From NCBI GenBank assembly GCA_017524145.1, contig JAFWUI010000040.1:1-44154 (forward strand): DNA of 44,154 nucleotides. The letters are read 5' to 3'. Shown here piece by piece: positions 35,277 to 43,879 of the stretch; position 1 is the first letter of the stretch, and the number at the start of each line of letters is the position of its first letter. The notes below the pieces were generated by a model. It was not told where the DNA came from and ran no database searches. It worked only from the letters and a program-made list of their open reading frames with translations. Source of the stretch: Oxalobacter sp. Lineage in GTDB: Bacteria; Pseudomonadota; Gammaproteobacteria; Burkholderiales; Burkholderiaceae_D. A program made the position numbers and the translations under genes.

Positions 35277-36572
35277 TCAATAGCGGTAAGCCGATTCACC
35301 ATGTGATGCCTTATCAAGCCCTTCTTCTTCCTGTTCTTCGGTGACCCGCAGTCCCCAGACCTTGTCGATGATGAAATAAGCTGCAACAGAGACAACGCCT
35401 GACCAGACACCACTGACGACCACACTCTTAAACTGGATCCAGACCTGTTCCATCATCGAAAAGTCAGTCCCCTGACCACCCAATGCGGTATTGACGAAAA
35501 TACCGGTCAGGATAGCACCGACGATACCACCTACCCCATGGACACCGAAGGAGTCCAAGGCATCATCCGCCCGGAGCATCCTCTTCAGACCGGTAACCCC
35601 CCAAAGACAGACAACACCTGCCATCAGTCCCATGAAAATGGCGCCTACTGGACCGACAAAACCGGCCGCTGGGGTGATGACGACCAAACCGGCGACCGCA
35701 CCGGAAGCAGCACCCAGCATCCCAGGCTGACCGCGTGTAAAGGTTTCTGCAATCGCCCATGACAAAGCTGCTGCTGAGGCCGCACAGACGGTATTGACGA
35801 AAGCCAGGCCTGCAAGCCCGTTTGCAGCACCAGCAGAACCTGCATTGAAACCGAACCAGCCAATCCATAACAATGATGCCCCTACCATGGTCAATGTCAG
35901 TGAATGGGGCCTCAGCGTGTTTCTGCCGAAATCTTTACGCCTGCCGACAAAGTAAGCGCCAATCAGACCAGCGACCGCTGCATTGATATGGACAACCGTA
36001 CCACCAGCAAAATCAAGGGCACCATCTTCCTGGAGGAAACCACCTCCCCAGACCATATGTGCCTGCGGGATATAGCTGAGTGTGAACCAGATGGCAATGA
36101 AAGCCATGACAGCACCAAACTTGACGCGTTCCGCAAAACCGCCAATCAGCAATGTTGCCGTGATACAGGCAAAAGATCCCTGGAAAGCAGCCCATGCATA
36201 TTCCGGTACAGTCGGCAACACGGTTGACAGGGTATCAATACTGATGCCTTTCATAAAAACCTTTTCCGCAGTCCCAATAATGGGCCCATCACCGGTAAAG
36301 GCAAAGCTGTAGCCATACAGGAACCAGAGAACCGTCACCAAAGAAAACGCCATGAAGGTCTGCATCAGGATGGACAGCATGTTTTTTGCACGGACGAGAC
36401 CGCCATAAAATAAACCGATGCCAGGTGCAGTCATCAAAAGCACCAGCAGTGTCGAGGTCAGCAACCATGCGGTATCCCCAGAATCCAAGGAGGGAGCCGC
36501 TTCTTCTGCAAAAGCAAGACTGCTGATGCAAAACACAATCAGCCCGATAATCAATCTATTCAATCTTTTCAT
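35277..36572 (-). CDS. amtB: ammonium transporter AmtB
   Basis: 431 residues. Inner-membrane channel/transporter for ammonium. A signal peptide (about 1-22, ending LAFA) is followed by eleven predicted membrane helices. The pore residues are seen: the twin His in GGTVVHINAAVAG and VHGVGGIVGAI, and the TWLLxSTLLVL entrance. The C-terminal tail, which is contacted by GlnK, is present (KVWGLRVTEEQEEEGLDKA). ATG at 36572 has AAAGGA upstream; the open frame runs further up but overlaps glnK. It is 16 bases after glnK, the standard glnK-amtB operon. Confidence 0.97.
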   Translation of the reverse strand: MKRLNRLIIGLIVFCISSLAFAEEAAPSLDSGDTAWLLTSTLLVLLMTAPGIGLFYGGLVRAKNMLSILMQTFMAFSLVTVLWFLYGYSFAFTGDGPIIGTAEKVFMKGISIDTLSTVLPTVPEYAWAAFQGSFACITATLLIGGFAERVKFGAVMAFIAIWFTLSYIPQAHMVWGGGFLQEDGALDFAGGTVVHINAAVAGLIGAYFVGRRKDFGRNTLRPHSLTLTMVGASLLWIGWFGFNAGSAGAANGLAGLAFVNTVCAASAAALSWAIAETFTRGQPGMLGAASGAVAGLVVITPAAGFVGPVGAIFMGLMAGVVCLWGVTGLKRMLRADDALDSFGVHGVGGIVGAILTGIFVNTALGGQGTDFSMMEQVWIQFKSVVVSGVWSGVVSVAAYFIIDKVWGLRVTEEQEEEGLDKASHGESAYRY

Positions 36573-36588
36573 GATGATTTCCTTTCCA

Positions 36589-36954
<366 letters not shown>

Positions 36955-37026
36955 TCAATGCCCTTTTCTGGGCTTTCCAAACCTGCTGCACGCTTCCTGC
37001 ACAACGACATTGGCAATGGATAGACA

Positions 37027-37042
37027 TGCAAAGCGCATGCCA
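37027..37042 (-). promoter_or_regulatory. sigma-54 promoter of glnK-amtB
   Basis: TGGCATG-CGCT-TTGCA on the minus strand fits the -24/-12 consensus TGGCACG-N4-TTGCW with one mismatch. Transcription would start near 37015, about 90 bases before the glnK start codon. Confidence 0.85.
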
Positions 37043-37150
37043 ACATCAATTCCAGAGGAGGAAAGAGAAAAACATCCTTTGAACACAGCAGTCATTGCAA
37101 GTCAAAGAAAATAATCTGTAGCGTATGAGATATGCCAAACAAGAAAGTTA

Positions 37151-37167
37151 TGCACCAAAACAGTGCA
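37151..37167. promoter_or_regulatory. NtrC-like binding site
   Basis: TGCACCA-AAA-CAGTGCA matches the NtrC consensus TGCACCA-N3-TGGTGCA in 12 of 14 fixed positions. It is centred about 144 bases upstream of the sigma-54 start, a usual enhancer distance. The 417-base gap 36928-37344 holds this site, the sigma-54 promoter and a small hairpin (CGAGG/CCTCG at 37183-37200), but no gene I can support. Confidence 0.75.
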
Positions 37168-37344
37168 TTTAGACAGCCTAGACGAGGCAATTAGTCCTCG
37201 GTTGTCAACATATCAGACCAGCCATTTTCTCCAGTAATCGCTAAAATATGGACTACTGGTATCTGTGAAAACAGAATCAGCATACAAGGACATTCAATAC
37301 TGCCCAGAACCGGAATTTCTGAAGAAAGCATTCAAGGAAAACAA

Positions 37345-37764
37345 ATGGGAAAAGAGACGTATAAGGAAGACCGGATAGGAACACTGCCTCAAAAACTGCT
37401 GAATAGACGGCAGAAAGTTGCAGAACGCCTCCATGCAGAAAAAGAGGCCATGCGGCAACCGACTTGGTTGCGCGAACTGAAAAGGACGATGTTGACACCT
37501 GAGCGCTTTCTGGCAGCTGTCCGTGATAAAGGAGAAATGCTGAAACATATCCCTGAGGCACTCAGGACCGAAGAACTATGCCTGGCTGCGGTACAGCAGG
37601 ATGGCCGGATGCTGGAATATGTCCCAGAAACACTGAAATCAGAAGCACTTTGCCTTTCTGCCGTACGGCAGAACAATGAAGCCATCCAATATGTACCGCA
37701 GGTATTCCGCGAAAATATGGAAAAGGCTTTGAAAAATAACGACACAACACCAGTTGATAAATAG
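37345..37764 (+). CDS. DUF4116 repeat protein
   Basis: 139 residues. After a basic N-terminus (about 1-50) there are three tandem 24-residue repeats (51-74, 75-98, 99-122) of the form T/S-x-E-x-C/F-L-x-A-V-x-x-(D/N)-x-x-x-L/I-x-x-(I/V)-P-E-x-L/F-R/K. This is the DUF4116 pattern, also common in effectors and eukaryote-like proteins; a molecular function is not known. No signal peptide. ATG at 37345 has AAGGAAA upstream. It is alone between glnK and the RNA region. Confidence 0.8.
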   Translation: MGKETYKEDRIGTLPQKLLNRRQKVAERLHAEKEAMRQPTWLRELKRTMLTPERFLAAVRDKGEMLKHIPEALRTEELCLAAVQQDGRMLEYVPETLKSEALCLSAVRQNNEAIQYVPQVFRENMEKALKNNDTTPVDK

Positions 37765-37815
37765 ACAGCCTGATACAGCCCGCCTTGTCTTCATCTAAAA
37801 ACCGCTGTCTCCTGA

Positions 37816-37845
37816 TTGACATCATGAAAACAATCTTGATATGAT
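37816..37845 (+). promoter_or_regulatory. strong promoter of the RNA at 37852
   Basis: A perfect TTGACA (37816-37821) and TATGAT (37840-37845) are 18 bases apart. Start of transcription is expected near 37852. Confidence 0.75.
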
Positions 37846-37851
37846 GAAACT

Positions 37852-37996
37852 GTCCAGATTGGACATTGCTATTGCTTTAAGCATAAAGAAGTCTCGACAT
37901 GAGATAAATCGAAACCATCGTGGTTTTTGCCGAATATGGCAGGTAAACAATCCCTGTTTAGACAGGGAATAAGGGAGGAGGAATCCTCCCTTTTTT
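37852..37996 (+). ncRNA. structured small RNA or riboswitch-like leader, unknown class
   Basis: About 145 bases between a strong promoter and a terminator, with no credible coding frame. Local stems visible: GTCCA/TGGAC at the 5' end (37852-37864), CTC/GAG near 37890, AAACC/GGTTT near 37911-37927, GCC/GGC near 37929-37940, a 7-bp stem TCCCTGT/ACAGGGA (37951-37968), and a 9-bp terminator stem AAGGGAGGA/TCCTCCCTT (37971-37992) with a T6 tail. The last two stems share complementary parts (TCCCT with AGGGA), so two folds compete, as in attenuators. Either a free small RNA or the leader of the EamA transporter gene, whose start lies 90 bases further. I do not recognise a known riboswitch consensus. 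Confidence 0.55.
37971..37996 (+). terminator. terminator of the RNA upstream of the EamA gene
   Basis: A 9-bp perfect stem with a GGAA loop, followed by six T, on the plus strand. Confidence 0.85.
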
Positions 37997-38086
37997 GGTT
38001 TTACTGCCCTGCCATCCCTATATCAGCTACCTTAGGCATCATTGGAAGACCAGTAAAAATAAAATCAAAAAAGATATTTATTTTCA

Positions 38087-38965
38087 ATGCGCTATAACAA
38101 TAAAATCTGGTTCCATCTCCTAGCTTTGTTAACTGTCAGCCTTTGGGGTGTCACCTTTGTCTCGACAAAGGTCCTGATACAGAACAGCCTGACACCGATA
38201 GCGATTTTCCTTTACCGCTCCATCATTGCCTGGTTCTGCATGATGCTGATTGCTCCGAAAAAGCTGTTTGCAAAAAACCTGAAAGACGAGTTCTGGATGG
38301 TTGCCCTGGGTTTTTTCGGAGGCTCCCTGTACTTTGCTGCTGAAAACCATGCCCTTGACTGTACATTGGTCTCGAATGTTTCATTGATTGTCTGCATCGC
38401 CCCTTTGGTGACTGCTTTCCTGTCTATGATTTTCTTCCCGCAGGAAAGGCCTAGCTGGAAACTGTTTGCTGGTGCAGTGATTGCCTTGGTGGGGGTGGCA
38501 CTGGTTGTTTTCAATGGTCAACTTGTTTTCCAGCTTTCGCCTTGGGGAGATTTCCTGACAGTTGTTGCTGCAGCCTCATGGGCTTGTTACTGTATTGTCC
38601 TCAGGCATCTCGGTACACGCTATGACGCAGCTTTCATTACACGGAAGGTCTTTTTTTACGGCTGCCTGACACTGATTCCATTCATCTGCCTGGAACCTTG
38701 GCAGATAGATGTTGATGTCTTTTTCAAACTACCGGTCTGGAGCAACCTGCTCTTCCTTTCCGTCATCGCCTCGATGCTTTGCTTCTTGATGTGGAACCGT
38801 GCCCAAAAAGAACTCGGTCCCATCATAACGACCAATTATATTTATATCATCCCTTTGGTTGGGTTGCTGACATCTGTTCTCTTACTGGACGAACCGGTCA
38901 ATACAGCAATGCTGATTGGCTGTGTCCTGATCCTTTCCGGTGTCTTCCTCGGACAACGGAAATGA
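38087..38965 (+). CDS. EamA/DMT family transporter
   Basis: 292 residues with ten predicted membrane helices in two EamA repeats (about 8-135 and 148-290). Members export or import amino acids, nucleosides, or other metabolites; the substrate cannot be told. Typical features: a start of LLTVSLWGVTFVSTKVL, the first-repeat end ALVGVALVVFNG, and the closing GCVLILSGVFLGQRK. ATG at 38087 has no clear Shine-Dalgarno, unusual here. The upstream RNA element may control it. Confidence 0.9.
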   Translation: MRYNNKIWFHLLALLTVSLWGVTFVSTKVLIQNSLTPIAIFLYRSIIAWFCMMLIAPKKLFAKNLKDEFWMVALGFFGGSLYFAAENHALDCTLVSNVSLIVCIAPLVTAFLSMIFFPQERPSWKLFAGAVIALVGVALVVFNGQLVFQLSPWGDFLTVVAAASWACYCIVLRHLGTRYDAAFITRKVFFYGCLTLIPFICLEPWQIDVDVFFKLPVWSNLLFLSVIASMLCFLMWNRAQKELGPIITTNYIYIIPLVGLLTSVLLLDEPVNTAMLIGCVLILSGVFLGQRK

Positions 38966-39000
38966 GGTTTTCTGCCCTTTAGGTACTGGGAAACCAGCAT

Positions 39001-39009
39001 TGTTATAAT
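39001..39009 (+). promoter_or_regulatory. extended -10 promoter of the 213-residue lipoprotein
   Basis: TG-T-TATAAT forms an extended -10 without a good -35. A 7-bp inverted repeat (TGTCCTG at 39009-39015 and CAGGACA at 39032-39038) surrounds the expected start; with the start near 39016 it would be an operator rather than an RNA hairpin hiding the ribosome site. Confidence 0.5.
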
Positions 39010-39044
39010 GTCCTGAAGAGTTTGTTTTACACAGGACAATCCTC

Positions 39045-39686
39045 ATGAAAAAAATATTTCTACCCATCATCCTGTTCATCTGCCTGGCTTTGTCCGGTTG
39101 TGGCGATAACAAAAAACCAGAAGCTTCCCAACCAGCTCAGCAGGAAACTCCTACGGCTTCACAGCAAAGCACTTCACCCAATGAGGAGAAACCTGGCGAT
39201 AAGCCTGAAGAAACTGCAGCAGATACTGGACTGGGCATTACCAGCGACGAATACCAGACGGCTTACAACACCCATGTTGAACAATTCAATACCCAGATGA
39301 AAAAAGACCCTGTCCGGATGGTCCAGCTGAACCTGAAGGTCAATGGCAAACAGTTCAAGGCATGCACGATGCCATATGCCTGCGTGGATGGCACGATGAC
39401 AGAAAATGGCCAATACATCAATAAGATTGCCGTCTCCGGTACATTAACACTTGAAACACCGAAATCGTTGGCATTGGCACCTGTGCATATGATGATTGGC
39501 ACGGTTTCTGCCATCAAAGGTGCTTCAATCCCTGACATCAAAGACCTGTTCGATAAACTCTCTGGCGATGCCCAGAAACGTCATACCAATACAGCAACCA
39601 CGGTTTTCAGGGGTTACCGGATTGAATTCTCGCATCCAAAAACCGAACGGATTGTAGTGACTATCACCAAAGCATCAGCAAAATAA
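39045..39686 (+). CDS. putative lipoprotein, unknown function
   Basis: 213 residues. Signal peptide with lipobox ALSGC gives a lipid-modified Cys at residue 19, followed by a Gln/Pro/Glu-rich linker to about residue 60, then a domain of 150 residues. The domain has two Cys (ACTMPYACVDG) that may form a disulfide. Order of features and a few motifs (G-L-x-I-T-x-x-E at the start, a closing RGYRIEF strand) recall the 219-residue lipoprotein at 32113-32772, so the two may be distant relatives. ATG at 39045 has AGGA upstream. It lies 23 bases before miaA but seems unrelated in function. Confidence 0.85.
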   Translation: MKKIFLPIILFICLALSGCGDNKKPEASQPAQQETPTASQQSTSPNEEKPGDKPEETAADTGLGITSDEYQTAYNTHVEQFNTQMKKDPVRMVQLNLKVNGKQFKACTMPYACVDGTMTENGQYINKIAVSGTLTLETPKSLALAPVHMMIGTVSAIKGASIPDIKDLFDKLSGDAQKRHTNTATTVFRGYRIEFSHPKTERIVVTITKASAK

Positions 39687-39709
39687 TATCTTGATAATAT
39701 TTAAACGAT

Positions 39710-40657
39710 ATGCTTGTAAAATCCTTTCCAACGGTCATTGCCATGATGGGACCGACTGCTTCAGGTAAGACAGCAGCCGCTCTTGAGATTGCCCGCCACA
39801 TCCCTTCTGAAATCATTTCTGTGGATTCTGCACTGGTTTACCGTGGAATGGATATTGGGACAGCCAAACCATCTGCTGAAGAACAGGCGCTTGTGCCACA
39901 CCATCTGATTGACATCATCGAACCGACAGAAGCCTATTCAGCTGCAAAATTCCGGGAAGATGCCTTGCATTTGATCCACGAAGTCCAAGGACGTGGCCAT
40001 CTGCCTTTACTGGTCGGTGGAACGATGCTGTATTTCCGGGCATTGACAACCGGTCTGGATGAACTGCCCAGCGCTGATCCAATCATCCGGAGACGACTTG
40101 AAGACGAAGCTGCCCAAGATGGATGGCAAGCCTTGCATAACCGCCTGTCAAAACTGGATCCAACAACCGCTGGACGCCTGAAACCGACTGATGCCCAACG
40201 TATCCAGCGTGCACTTGAAATCATTGAGCTGACCGGCAAGCCACTGTCCGAACAGCAGTCAGGCCCCAAGAAACTGGAACTGCCTTTTCATCTTGTTCCC
40301 ATTGCCCTTGAACCATCAGACCGTCTGAAACTGCATGAACGGATTGCCCTGCGCTTTGACCTGATGATGAAGGACGACCTGTTGATCCACGAAGTCGAGC
40401 AGCTGCGTGCCCGGGGAGACCTGCATCTGGGACTGCCTTCCATGCGTTGTGTCGGTTACCGCCAGACATGGCAATATCTGGATGGTGAATTTGACAGGAA
40501 AACATTAAGGGAAAAAAGCATCGCTGCAACAAGACAACTCTGTAAACGCCAGTTGACCTGGCTGAGGGCCATGCCGGAACGCCGGATTGTAGATTGTCTT
40601 GCCCCTGACGCAGCGAAACAGGTATTATCAATCATCAGACAATATCCTCTTTCATGA
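39710..40657 (+). CDS. miaA: tRNA dimethylallyltransferase
   Basis: 315 residues. MiaA adds a dimethylallyl group to A37 of tRNAs that read U-starting codons. The P-loop GPTASGKT is at 14-21; next come [24 protein letters not shown] and the [10 protein letters not shown] segments, and later [17 protein letters not shown], the tRNA-binding part. ATG at 39710 has a weak ribosome site. In many proteobacteria miaA is followed by hfq; here an iron-type alcohol dehydrogenase follows instead. Confidence 0.96.
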   Translation: MLVKSFPTVIAMMGPTASGKTAAALEIARHIPSEIISVDSALVYRGMDIGTAKPSAEEQALVPHHLIDIIEPTEAYSAAKFREDALHLIHEVQGRGHLPLLVGGTMLYFRALTTGLDELPSADPIIRRRLEDEAAQDGWQALHNRLSKLDPTTAGRLKPTDAQRIQRALEIIELTGKPLSEQQSGPKKLELPFHLVPIALEPSDRLKLHERIALRFDLMMKDDLLIHEVEQLRARGDLHLGLPSMRCVGYRQTWQYLDGEFDRKTLREKSIAATRQLCKRQLTWLRAMPERRIVDCLAPDAAKQVLSIIRQYPLS

Positions 40658-40721
40658 CAGTTGGCTTACTTGTTTCCATAGGAATAGAGCAAACTTTGAC
40701 AACCGAAAGGAACATGAACAA

Positions 40722-41888
40722 ATGAGTACAAATTTCATCTTTAATGTGCCAACCAAAATCTATTTCGGTGACAACCAGCTGCACCATCTTGGTGATGAAC
40801 TGAAACAGTATGGAAAACGCGTCTTGCTCATATACGGTGGTGGGACCATCAAGCGTAATGGACTTTATGACCGGATCATTGCAGAAATCCAGAAAGCAGG
40901 ACTCGAACTGTTTGAAATGCCGGGTGTTGCCCCTAATCCCCGGCATACCACTGTCAACAGAGGCGCAGATATCTGCAAGAAAGAGAAAATCGATGTCCTG
41001 CTGGCAGTCGGTGGTGGCTCTGTCATTGATGTTGCAAAATTTGTCAGTCCTGCCAGCTTCTATGATGGGGATGCTTGGGATTTCTTCACCAAAAAAGCTG
41101 AAATGACCCAGTTCCTGCCAGTCATTACCGTACCAACCATCAGCGGCACAGGTTCAGAAATGGATGCTTATGGCATCGTCGGCAATCAGGATACCTTAGA
41201 AAAAATCCCACTCTACCATCCTCAATTGATGCCAAAAGCATCTTTCCTGGATCCGACAGTTACCTATTCCGTCAACCGCTACCAGACAGCTTGTACTGCC
41301 ATTGATTCACTGTCCCATTATCTGGAAGTGTATTTCATGAAACCAAACCTTTTCATGCTGGAAAGTGCAATGGAAGGTTTTATGAAAACCATCCTGAAAT
41401 ACCTGCCCGTTGCCTTGGAAAAGCCATCAGACTACGAGGCACGTGCCAATCTGATGTGGGTCGCTTCATGGGCACTGAACGGCTTTACCTTCGGTGGCAC
41501 CAACCAGCCTTTCATGTGCCATTACATGGCGGATGAGCTGTCTGCAAAATACGGTCTGACACATGGCCTGACACTGGCTATCCTTCTGCCCCGGTACCTG
41601 AGCTATACCCTGAACGAAAAGAGCGCGCCGATTTTCTACAGTTTCGGCTGCAATGTCCTGGGCATCGACAAAGACATGCCACCAATGGAAGCCGGTAAAC
41701 AGGTCATTGCCAGACTTGAAGACCTTTTCTTCAATGTCTGCGAACTGCCAAAGACATTATCCGCATTGGGTGTCGATGACAGTAAACTGGAAGATATGGC
41801 ACAGGTTGCAAGCCGGGGGACTGTCCTGCATGGCTTTGTTGACCTCTCGAAAGACGATATCGTCAACATCTACAGGTTGTGCCTATAA
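40722..41888 (+). CDS. iron-containing alcohol dehydrogenase (BdhA/YqhD-like)
   Basis: 388 residues. Group III alcohol dehydrogenases reduce aldehydes with NADPH or NADH. The cofactor motifs are GGGTIKRNGLYD and GGGSVIDVAKF, and PTISGTGSEMDAY follows. Metal ligands: Asp and His in TAIDSLSHYLEVYF, then the two later His in MCHYMADELS and GLTHGLTLAILLP. Pattern is that of the butanol dehydrogenase/YqhD subgroup with a broad aldehyde range. ATG at 40722 has AAAGGAA nine bases upstream; the frame extends upstream into miaA, which is not needed. Confidence 0.93.
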   Translation: MSTNFIFNVPTKIYFGDNQLHHLGDELKQYGKRVLLIYGGGTIKRNGLYDRIIAEIQKAGLELFEMPGVAPNPRHTTVNRGADICKKEKIDVLLAVGGGSVIDVAKFVSPASFYDGDAWDFFTKKAEMTQFLPVITVPTISGTGSEMDAYGIVGNQDTLEKIPLYHPQLMPKASFLDPTVTYSVNRYQTACTAIDSLSHYLEVYFMKPNLFMLESAMEGFMKTILKYLPVALEKPSDYEARANLMWVASWALNGFTFGGTNQPFMCHYMADELSAKYGLTHGLTLAILLPRYLSYTLNEKSAPIFYSFGCNVLGIDKDMPPMEAGKQVIARLEDLFFNVCELPKTLSALGVDDSKLEDMAQVASRGTVLHGFVDLSKDDIVNIYRLCL

Positions 41889-41913
41889 CCGGATAAAACC
41901 TATTCAACGGATG

Positions 41914-41939
41914 ATGGCAGTCAGATTACTGACTGCCAT
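41914..41939 (+). terminator. terminator after the iron alcohol dehydrogenase
   Basis: ATGGCAGTCAG (41914-41924) pairs with CTGACTGCCAT (41929-41939), followed by a weak T-rich tail. Confidence 0.6.
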
Positions 41940-41951
41940 TATTCCATTTAG

Positions 41952-42023
41952 GACTGCTTTTAATCGTTTATACGTATTTCAATTAAAAAAGAGGCCTTCA
42001 CAGTATCCAGTTTAAAAGCAGTC
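41952..42023. repeat. 12-bp inverted repeat at the 3' end of msrAB
   Basis: GACTGCTTTTAA (41952-41963) and TTAAAAGCAGTC (42012-42023) are perfect complements 48 bases apart. The right arm overlaps the msrAB stop codon. It could form a long hairpin in the convergent transcripts. Confidence 0.6.
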
Positions 42024-42969
42024 AACCATCTGTTTCCTCGAACAGTTTCCTGTACTCCCCGTACCCCTGTTCTTCCAGTTCCTCATAAGGCACAAAACGG
42101 AGTGCTGCTGAATTGATGCAGTAACGCATCCCTCCCAATTCTACCGGTCCATCATTGAAGGCATGCCCCAGATGTGAATCAGCCTGGCTGCTGCGCACTT
42201 CAGTACGGACCATGCCATGGGATATGTCAATAGTCTCGTTGACAGCTGTACCAGTCACCGGTTTTGAAAATGCCGGCCATCCACAGCCGGAATCGAACTT
42301 GTCTTCAGATGAGAAAAGCGGCTCACCACTGACAACATCTACATACAGCCCTTTTTCAAAGAAATAGTCATACTTGCCGGTAAACGGTATCTCTGTCGCC
42401 GCGTTCTGGGTGACTTCAAAAGCGAGACTGCCAATCCGCTGCCTTAACGCCTCATTCTCTTTCAGCTTTTTCCTGCCCTCTTCGGTACCGATGGAAAAGT
42501 ATTGGTAAGGAATATGGCAGTAACCGGTTGGATTCTTGTCCAAGTATTTTTGATGGTATTCCTCTGCAGTGAAGAAATTCTCCAAGGGCTTGACCTCAAC
42601 AGCCAAGGGCTTGCCAATTTTTTCTTCCTCAAGATGACAGGCAGCCTGAATCTCTGCCAATTGGCTGTCATCGGTATAATAAATCCCCGTGCGGTACTGG
42701 ACACCGACATCATTGCCCTGACGGTTGACCGCTAGCGGATCAATCACCATGAAGAAATATGCCAGCAACTGGGCAAGCGTAATCTTTGTTTCGTCATAGT
42801 CCACCCGGACAGCCTCTGCATGCCCACTGCCGCCGCAAACCTCCAGATAGCTTGGGGCTTTGTCTGAACCATTTGCATAACCGGTTTCTGTAGACAGTAC
42901 GCCCTCGAACTGGTCAAAGAATTTCTGCACCCCCCAGAAACAACCACCTGCTAGATAGATGCTTTTCAT
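42022..42969 (-). CDS. msrAB: bifunctional methionine sulfoxide reductase MsrA-MsrB
   Basis: 315 residues, a fusion of MsrA (about 1-155) and MsrB (about 180-305). MsrA reduces the S- and MsrB the R-form of methionine sulfoxide. The MsrA catalytic Cys is residue 10 in GGCFWGVQ; MsrB has SGCGWPAF and the catalytic Cys284 in [11 protein letters not shown], while the two CxxC zinc pairs of other MsrBs are absent. No signal peptide or TlpA-like domain, so cytoplasmic, unlike the exported Neisseria-type fusion. ATG at 42969 has AAGGA upstream. The 82-base gap to the next gene holds no terminator. Confidence 0.96.
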   Translation of the reverse strand: MKSIYLAGGCFWGVQKFFDQFEGVLSTETGYANGSDKAPSYLEVCGGSGHAEAVRVDYDETKITLAQLLAYFFMVIDPLAVNRQGNDVGVQYRTGIYYTDDSQLAEIQAACHLEEEKIGKPLAVEVKPLENFFTAEEYHQKYLDKNPTGYCHIPYQYFSIGTEEGRKKLKENEALRQRIGSLAFEVTQNAATEIPFTGKYDYFFEKGLYVDVVSGEPLFSSEDKFDSGCGWPAFSKPVTGTAVNETIDISHGMVRTEVRSSQADSHLGHAFNDGPVELGGMRYCINSAALRFVPYEELEEQGYGEYRKLFEETDG

Positions 42970-43051
42970 CAGGCCAATCCTTCCATTTCATACATTGAAA
43001 GATATTAAGATACTGGACATACTGGAATCTGTCCAAGCCAAGGTTGCAGAT

Positions 43052-43747
43052 TCAGATATGCCTGAGTAGATAGCCATAACCATACAACTGCTCGAGGACA
43101 TAGCCATAGACACCGTCTTTCAATCCCAGACGGCTTCTGACACGGGAGACATGGGTATCGACCGTCCGGCCTGTCTCACCCAATGGACACTTCCATACCG
43201 CCTCACAGATCCGCTGACGGGAAAGAGTCTGTCCAACATGGCTGAACAGGAAAAATGCCACTTCATATTCTTTGGCAGTCAATATGATTTCCTGCCCTTC
43301 CCTGAAAACCCGGTTGGGAAACCCCGTGAATGTATAAGGTGCAATATCCAAAACACCCGCAGCAACCGCATCCGGATACTTCTGCCGGAACAGCAGCCCT
43401 ATCCTTGCAACCATTTCCCGTGCATGGCTTGACGGAGAAATCCAGTCATCGACACCGTTCTGCAGCAACATACTGATTGAATCAATCTGCAATGGATCTG
43501 CCACCATCAGGACAGCAAGGTCAGGATAATGCGACTTAAGCTGGGTTATCCATGTCCGCCTGCTCCGGTCAGAGATTCCCACGCCAAACAGGAAAACACC
43601 CTTGAGTGCGGCATCTGGATGATGAACGGCAAACTCATGGAAACCCGACACAGTAGAAACCGTTTCACAGTCAAACCCCGCACGATGCAGGTTAAGAGCG
43701 CTTTTGGAAAGCGTTTGGGGATCGGTATCTGCCAGATAGACTTTCAT
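43052..43747 (-). CDS. OmpR-family response regulator with degenerate receiver
   Basis: 231 residues. N-terminal receiver-like domain (1 to about 120) and C-terminal winged helix-turn-helix (about 130-231, with ILTAKEYEVAFFLFSH and a VDTHVSRVRSRL recognition region). The acidic start is present (Asp7, Asp9), but the phosphorylated Asp after strand 3 is replaced (FLFGVGISD, about residues 52-60), and the Lys after strand 5 is missing (DDWISPSS). It is therefore probably not switched by standard phosphorylation. No histidine kinase is adjacent. Direct repeats upstream (43827-43879) look like its own binding sites. Confidence 0.9.
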   Translation of the reverse strand: MKVYLADTDPQTLSKSALNLHRAGFDCETVSTVSGFHEFAVHHPDAALKGVFLFGVGISDRSRRTWITQLKSHYPDLAVLMVADPLQIDSISMLLQNGVDDWISPSSHAREMVARIGLLFRQKYPDAVAAGVLDIAPYTFTGFPNRVFREGQEIILTAKEYEVAFFLFSHVGQTLSRQRICEAVWKCPLGETGRTVDTHVSRVRSRLGLKDGVYGYVLEQLYGYGYLLRHI

Positions 43748-43826
43748 TGCGTAAGAAATTATTGAGTAAATAACCTATTAACAATCAACAACTTACAGCG
43801 ACACCTGCAACTGATATAGGCACTGT

Positions 43827-43879
43827 TTGTCACACTCTTGTCACAGCTAATCATACACTATGGCACATTTTTGGCACAT
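43827..43879. repeat. phased 11-bp direct repeats upstream of the regulator gene
   Basis: TTGTCACA at 43827 and 43838, ATGGCACA at 43860, TTGGCACA at 43871: starts are 11, 22 and 11 bases apart, so all four lie on one face of the helix. Such 11-bp spaced direct repeats are typical of OmpR/PhoB-type regulators. The first copy is 79 bases upstream of the regulator's start codon. Confidence 0.5.

Noticed and set aside
37841-37972. 43-codon frame inside the RNA region
   Set aside because: Its ATG lies within the -10 box and upstream of the expected transcript start, there is no ribosome site, and such a length is expected by chance.
39009-39038. 5'-UTR hairpin hiding the lipoprotein ribosome site
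   Set aside because: The predicted transcript start lies near 39016, so the left arm would not be in the RNA; kept only as a possible operator.
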